Source: Methanobacteriota archaeon
GTDB taxonomy: Archaea > Thermoplasmatota > Poseidoniia > Poseidoniales > Poseidoniaceae
NCBI GenBank assembly: GCA_002726845.1
Contig: PBSP01000015.1
Span: 13,808-24,021, forward strand
Reading direction: 5' to 3'
DNA: 10,214 bases
Part shown: positions 7,501-10,214 of the stretch, piece by piece
Layout of the letters: the number at the start of each line of letters is the position of its first letter
How positions within the stretch are numbered: position 1 is the stretch's first letter
Notes under the pieces: generated by a model
The model's database searches: none
Seen by the model: only the letters and a program-made list of their open reading frames with translations
Told to the model about the DNA's origin: nothing
Program-made: the position numbers and the translations under genes

Positions 7501-10214
7501 TCAAGTTCGATGATTGCATGGTACAAATCAACAACTTCTGTGTCACTGAGGCCGTTGGTCAAGAGTTGAACTGCGAGCGCAATGTGAGCGTTCGAGCGGT
7601 GGATGCTGGTCGAAACCGATGTGTATTCTTCGACCAAATCAGAGGTGTACCAGTATTCACCAAAGGTGTAGTGAGTCACCTCGTTTACTTCGGTAGCACT
7701 GACATCAGAATTTGGAGAGTACGTGCTGTTGGCAGAATCTTCGGTAACGTAGTATCCATCCCTGCAGAATTCTTCACTTGGATTTTCACAAGGGATCAAA
7801 TCTCCTTCAGACCACACAAGGTAATGAAGCGGTAGAGACGTGTTTGGAATTCCGTTTTCCAGCGGATATCCACGACTCATGTAGGTGTCTCCTTTGTTCT
7901 TGAACACCACGAAGGAATGATCGACGACAATGTCCGCCATTTCATCAAGATCCTTACCTTCCTGAAGCATGATCAATTCAAGTTCTTCATACAGCGCGTC
8001 GTTGTTCATTTCCTTCTTGAGCGTCGCCTCGAAAGCCGGTGTAAACGATTTTTCGCCGGTTCTCGCAAGGTTGTAGGTAATGTCACCGACCGCTAGGTGT
8101 TGGATGAACATGGCGACCAAATCGATTTGACTGCGAGCCAGCAACATGTTACCTGAAGCAGGGATACCGCTCTGGAAGTTGTCTGAGACGGATGGATGCT
8201 TACCTGTATTGAGGGCTTGGAATCCGTAGTCCCACCATGAGACAAACGCTGGTTTGTCACCAAACCGCATCTCACAACGTTCTTCATCAGAATCCCAAAT
8301 TCCGTTTTCTTCGTCGCAAGCTGAACGGTTTGTGGCTCCTTCATGATAGACGTCTTGTTCCGAAAGCCATTGATGGGCATCGTTCCAAGATTGGCCGTTG
8401 AAACCACTTCCGAACGATCCCATGTACGCACGACCAGCAAAGGCTTCGTAATCGCGGCTGTCGAGAACGGAGAAGCCAAGAGCATCCCATCGCATAATGT
8501 CAGGAACGGAGTAATACATCGACTCATCCAGATCACTTTCGGCGGGAGAATTGCTTGGAATTGCTGAATCAAGCCCGTAGGTGAGTTGTTGACCTGAGAG
8601 CATAATCAAAACAAGAACGACTGCGGAGAACGACGGGGTTCGCCATACGGCGCGTCGTGCGCCCGCAATACGCTCCGAAGGTGTTCGAATACCTGCGCGT
8701 CTCCAATTGCGAACCAAGCTGTTCCAGTCGGACCACTTCCAGAATCCAACGATTCCAGCAGCACCCATGACCGCAACAACAGGCGTTGCGTTGAAGAGGA
8801 AACGTGCAGCTGTCCAAGACATGTAAGAGGCTGTGAAGATCCATACTGCAAAGACCAACGAGATTTGGCTTCGTTGACTGAAGGTTCTCCAAAGCGAGGT
8901 CAAACCAACCACGAGGGCAAAGACAAACACGATCGGTCCGAAACTTGCAAACATGTAACCGCGATCGGGAGCGTTCGCCTCAGCGACCGTTCCGAAAATC
9001 TTGGTCTTGGTGAAGTAACCACTTCCGGTGAACAGAACGTCCCAGGCGTTGCTGAGATTTGCTACCTTAAGCACATAGAGAGCGCCGAGGAAAACCGTAG
9101 CACCAACTGCCAATGTACCGAGAACGAGCAACCACGGCTTGTCACGGAATCCGGTCGTGATGTAGGTGATAACCACAGTGAACAAGAGGATGAAGAGGAA
9201 CGGTTGCAGACCGGTCGCATTCAACATCAGGTTCATTTGCGGATGTGCGTAGAACGGCATGGCGATCAACAAGTTGGTGAGCAACATGGTCAAGAACAAC
9301 GTGCTCAGGATGGTGGAATCGCGTCGGCGGAACATGTTGAGCGCAACCTGTGCAGCATATGCTAGGAACAGGATTGCTGGTCCAGCGACAAACCCTTTCC
9401 AACCGAGACTGGCAGCGCCAAACGCAACACCAGCCAATACAGCATTGGACATTGCGTACTTACGTTCTCGAGCAACAGCGCCCATAGCGCGCAACATATC
9501 GAGTGGGTGAATGGACGTGGAACGCACCAGTCGTTCAGAACCAGCATACTTGACGGCGCGCAAATAGAACATAAACCCAAGAACGATGAACAGCATAACA
9601 AACGAGTCGTGGTCTGCAAGTCCCCAAGTGGAGTGAGTAACGTGTGCGGGCATGAATGCGATCAACCATGCTGCGATGACGCCTGCAGCTTTCCCAAAGT
9701 GATCTCGTGCAATTGCAGCGACGGGCCAAATGGTCAAAGCTCCGTAGACGGCTGGCAAAGCAAGCATGCTCCACCATACCGCATTTTCGCCAAGAACCGG
9801 TTGAAGAATCATAGCGCCGATGGCCAGGCTCCACGAGAACAACGGTGGACGTGGGTTGATTCCTCCGATTGGATAGAACCGATCAGCGTCCACGACAAGG
9901 TGAGCGTTTTGAGCGAGGATGTAATCAACAACCCGCTTCATGTACCACGGGTCAGAACCACCGGTCATGTCGAAGCCACCTGTTCCCACAGCGTGCATGG
10001 ATGGTACAGCATACCACTGGATTCGTATGACGAAACCAACAAGGAATGCTACAACCGTTAACAGACTGGCCCAATGGGCGTTCCAGAATTGACGTGCTCC
10101 ACTCGGCTTGTGTTCTTCAAGATTGGACCATCCACCGTACTTCTCGTGGTTTCCAATCATCGTGATTGCAACACCGATAAAGAACGTGATTGCAAGCCAG
10201 ATGAGAGGTGCCCA
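1581..10214 (-). CDS. aglB: Giant oligosaccharyltransferase (AglB/STT3 type) with long multi-domain extracellular tail; 5' end probably beyond window
   Basis: Residue numbers count from the first in-window ATG (10160), which gives 2,859 residues. The enzyme transfers lipid-linked glycan to Asn in N-X-S/T sequons on the outer membrane face. Residues 1-530 form a GT-C domain with about 12-13 membrane helices. Metal and catalytic residues are visible: Asp70 (GGSDPW), Asp183/Asp185 (LADHDSF) and Glu394 (TVAE). WWDYG (642-646) binds the sequon, followed by SVSDNFQSG. The soluble core runs to about 1100. A tail of ~1,700 residues then carries a carboxypeptidase-regulatory-like unit (1104-1175), a Gly/Thr-rich beta stretch (1250-1460), ten ~94-residue repeats (1508-2435), a NEW3-like domain (2604-2705), a CARDB-like domain (2711-2800), a membrane helix (2828-2846) and a basic tail. 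Known archaeal AglB proteins are roughly 850-1,050 residues. The six cysteines fall in three close pairs (615/629, 791/799, 1374/1387). The frame stays open from 10160 to the window edge and encodes another hydrophobic segment (LIWLAITFFIGVAIT), so the true start probably lies upstream; 10160 remains a possible start. No clear DK/MI motif was assigned. Enzyme identity is firm; the function of the tail is unknown. Confidence 0.93.
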   Translation of the reverse strand, partial: WAPLIWLAITFFIGVAITMIGNHEKYGGWSNLEEHKPSGARQFWNAHWASLLTVVAFLVGFVIRIQWYAVPSMHAVGTGGFDMTGGSDPWYMKRVVDYILAQNAHLVVDADRFYPIGGINPRPPLFSWSLAIGAMILQPVLGENAVWWSMLALPAVYGALTIWPVAAIARDHFGKAAGVIAAWLIAFMPAHVTHSTWGLADHDSFVMLFIVLGFMFYLRAVKYAGSERLVRSTSIHPLDMLRAMGAVARERKYAMSNAVLAGVAFGAASLGWKGFVAGPAILFLAYAAQVALNMFRRRDSTILSTLFLTMLLTNLLIAMPFYAHPQMNLMLNATGLQPFLFILLFTVVITYITTGFRDKPWLLVLGTLAVGATVFLGALYVLKVANLSNAWDVLFTGSGYFTKTKIFGTVAEANAPDRGYMFASFGPIVFVFALVVGLTSLWRTFSQRSQISLVFAVWIFTASYMSWTAARFLFNATPVVAVMGAAGIVGFWKWSDWNSLVRNWRRAGIRTPSERIAGARRAVWRTPSFSAVVLVLIMLSGQQLTYGLDSAIPSNSPAESDLDESMYYSVPDIMRWDALGFSVLDSRDYEAFAGRAYMGSFGSGFNGQSWNDAHQWLSEQDVYHEGATNRSACDEENGIWDSDEERCEMRFGDKPAFVSWWDYGFQALNTGKHPSVSDNFQSGIPASGNMLLARSQIDLVAMFIQHLAVGDITYNLARTGEKSFTPAFEATLKKEMNNDALYEELELIMLQEGKDLDEMADIVVDHSFVVFKNKGDTYMSRGYPLENGIPNTSLPLHYLVWSEGDLIPCENPSEEFCRDGYYVTEDSANSTYSPNSDVSATEVNEVTHYTFGEYWYTSDLVEEYTSVSTSIHRSNAHIALAVQLLTNGLSDTEVVDLYHAIIELEDNYEVQDYNGAPGETFERDHEIRYFAIDNKLYPRAGRYNSEAGYNGGRPLGIFGAPTILSGQDFNTFTNEVYETKRGDQPVLEMDREAVDEAMLKDVLDQQSGADIEPLTVQDIRIDHLPKFFDTMLARSYIGYGASTLGADAGSTNPQPKQQVMWSDRGTSFLQQAHPLPGAMMNHFVIANWYNPDFNQTYSNRDGTGIDFYTNDEVKIMKYYSGAEISGTVMTEDDGMGLPNARILIERDAFSGEGPEDDDIDTYWIPIGMTDADENGDWNFIAPAGRIRVSAFAGVFDDTFVIQDIQSGEYVNQFGDILTESNEDRQVYPITAVLGKVANMTWLGETTLNITGAQADRHEDVTTAMDIEVESSGVSGTVTWSGFGDFAGEPLVETEFILRNIWSMTENYTFTTTNGSFETDESRILAGTGQATFTDEGTFTSDGVALAYDFTGNFTREISDGRVFSGNGTWIGKGIIEANYIELDDENETLLDCGENDTMPDENATLCLISEGGDFSTYLMDGQVVANGRLTSDGISTLTKELNGETFEGTGTFVGIGTLNGTGTFVGPGAFSGSMVEPGSFYQTGLVPGVYNMIAVMPNGREILLPDPVNVGQEASFDLQMNVPASLFADKLMTMSGENLPNQEVQLIDSELGEENMIVLVSDEEGNVSYGPITAGEYYIRVDLDEDGFYELNQSMFVFDEPENLTFDIGVPEMYDLTITLNGPEGFDVAGRVVNFSDPLGIEPIDVVSDENGMVYVELPVGEWSISDNTDEDYILTEEVEVEQSDLNLEFTYSTSVWVNGSVRAPEVAGLTYEEWLEQPEEARVTEPARSAAVRFHGNGLDFTTVTDTFGNYSQRLPAGMTFNMNVQSSVSSVAYGRTVDVTEGMTNLDEILLLQTATVGGGIYLFDNETNWNQDIPNYEPVEIHAVGEDGVVWKTKTDQSGSFFMQILDGTWTFSVPDADYNVAPITDYEVVVEDGNNPEPVELIANPSNSTVTLNVFTDLGDGVFENGTAIRPDFQLIPVSEVGQQVNVTSDDYTEDGIVEIVLSPGIYAISTDNLDASDVNASDASLEVNGVLDVIPIGLTGPEEPVLVPIVDEWRMNGTVSFANGSAMVESFLLSTPDGSDYVPISVDQDGSFAAYVQSGDYIVVVAPAINGDGVMESLRMPITIDADSSQRTDLSLALVETVEVSLTLKEAGTDSNLVGKRVVLVSHDGYGNITMNPSDADGNASQLLMPGTWSLYMNESASQRYWTVDTSAEPVLLDANTSLGDVYAALEVEIGGKAFWDTNEDDIADANEGVKEANVTIQGGTIDTVVTTDSSGVWRMYVPIMENYTVTVSKDGFGSVSYDDNNTGTYVVENQPVSQDIEMLAAEVTITGSVTDIIDATRLDGASITLYGTSENQQESIAVSGTLENEVLSFSAVVEPGQWVVVVYEDDAPFNGGGVAVGLLDAEVLNGGSIELVMSKGGWVDLTTKFDSFGLQTFNAGTEDPESPLSEIVEVEVDLGDGKSWNLPLESDGTLEVLLPADSATFNSEFTTVQRDLTMNYTAGITIDNGDEGRTNALLNYNRKTNSDVLLSITNVVNATVLGDENRDLRAVVNENDAENYTTIEFDVVANYQGTEINDPFVVTGTVTVSPDQDKWKIEFYNGTESDPEWIETTTAQLGIGDVSENATLEATVRARIVLPSVEAAWWLENGHDVNIRFSADSGDMSEVSINVEVPQTYGLNITDATSIVGVAPGGSTTVSMTINNLGNGDDSFTYTVVNNLEGWTITPMNGVATVAKENTRELAFAVTAPEGFDESYVTMEVRITSEDGETQVSQEIKIESARIDLEWDEDLSVSRSNGFADVEPNYVVIVIDNNGLRSAENVTVTLSYDDVTLNKSLPVSASSSTDFEFVLPEAASQGITRYDVSVEVSEEDSPYVEGDLVDDDFGIEYVVQGSDDTSNPIVIITIIALIVLILYFGFKASARARGSSSRF
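2856..5639 (-). repeat. Ten ~94-residue beta-sandwich repeats in the oligosaccharyltransferase tail
   Basis: Residues 1508-2435 contain a recurring core of the form D-x-x-G-x-hydrophobic, about 8 residues, then G-x-[W/Y]-x-hydrophobic. Clear copies begin near residues 1544 (DEEGNVSYGPITAGEYYI), 1631 (DENGMVYVELPVGEWSI), 1729 (DTFGNYSQRLPAG), 1821 (DQSGSFFMQILDGTWTF), 1919, 2014 (DQDGSFAAYVQSGDYIVV), 2106 (DADGNASQLLMPGTWSL) and 2200; weaker ones lie near 2294 and 2397. Spacing is 87-103 residues. This pattern is that of carboxypeptidase-regulatory-like / transthyretin-like beta-sandwich domains of surface proteins. The copies are diverged, so this is an old duplication and not a recent tandem DNA repeat. 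Such strings usually form rigid stalks or adhesive arms. Confidence 0.75.
3624..3659 (-). other. Calcium-binding-type loop inside the tail (SdrD-B-like)
   Basis: Residues 2168-2179 read DTNEDDIADANE, giving D, N, D, D and E at loop positions 1, 3, 5, 9 and 12, the ligand spacing of EF-hand-like and SdrD B-type loops. It opens the repeat whose core motif is at residue 2200, after IGGKAFW and before GVKEANVTI, which matches the layout of SdrD-B domains. Calcium would rigidify the stalk, reasonable in seawater. Binding is inferred from residue spacing only. Confidence 0.5.
5811..5873 (-). repeat. Tandem Gly/Thr-rich GTGTFVG repeat
   Basis: Residues 1430-1450 read GTGTFVGIGTLN followed by GTGTFVGPG, two copies of a 12-residue (36-bp) unit. 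The pattern extends more loosely over residues 1305-1460 (LAGTGQATF, DEGTFTSDG, YDFTGNFT, FSGNGTWIGKG, FEGTGTF, GPGAFSG), with a short beta strand about every 6-10 residues. This looks like a regular beta-roll or stacked-strand segment and separates the enzyme core from the ten-repeat stalk. No family was recognised. Confidence 0.55.

Noticed and set aside
7146..7835. 229-codon open frame on the plus strand
   Set aside because: Antisense to the conserved soluble core of the oligosaccharyltransferase, with no domain resemblance or convincing start signals.
7863..7940. Possible DK/MI sequon-pocket motif after WWDYG (for example MADI at residues 741-744)
   Set aside because: The short pattern fits an MxxI motif by eye, but cannot be aligned reliably to characterised AglB enzymes without a structural alignment.

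Overview
The window looks like a piece of an archaeal chromosome, most likely a planktonic Thermoplasmatota archaeon of the Marine Group II (Poseidoniales) kind. That placement is an inference. It rests on an archaeal-type single-subunit oligosaccharyltransferase (AglB/STT3), very acidic and sequon-rich secreted domains, a subtilase anchored by one helix, and a TATA-like promoter rather than a bacterial -35/-10 promoter. No rRNA, tRNA, CRISPR or mobile element was seen. All genes lie on the minus strand, so transcription runs from the right end of the window to the left.

Right to left: (1) About 84% of the window (1581 to at least 10160, and by my reading on past the right edge) is one uninterrupted gene for a giant oligosaccharyltransferase. 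Its first ~530 residues are the polytopic GT-C membrane domain. The WWDYG sequon-binding motif and the usual archaeal soluble core follow, to about residue 1100. Then comes a ~1,700-residue extracellular tail: a Gly/Thr-rich beta segment, ten ~94-residue beta-sandwich repeats, a NEW3-like and a CARDB-like domain, and a single C-terminal membrane anchor. (2) A 55-nt gap holding a perfect 6-bp hairpin leads to a 401-residue membrane-anchored subtilisin-family (S8) serine protease with an intact catalytic set. (3) A 149-nt AT-rich intergenic region with a candidate TATA box and a spaced direct repeat precedes (4) the first 56 codons of a secreted protein with a clear signal peptide, cut by the left edge.

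Taken together this is a cell-surface module: an enzyme that N-glycosylates proteins as they leave the membrane, a protease facing the same compartment, and a secreted protein that already shows two N-glycosylation sequons just after its predicted cleavage site. The first two genes may be co-transcribed; the third probably has its own promoter. The most notable point is the oligosaccharyltransferase itself. It is about three times the usual length, and its tail carries about 38 N-X-S/T sequons, so it may be one of its own main substrates.
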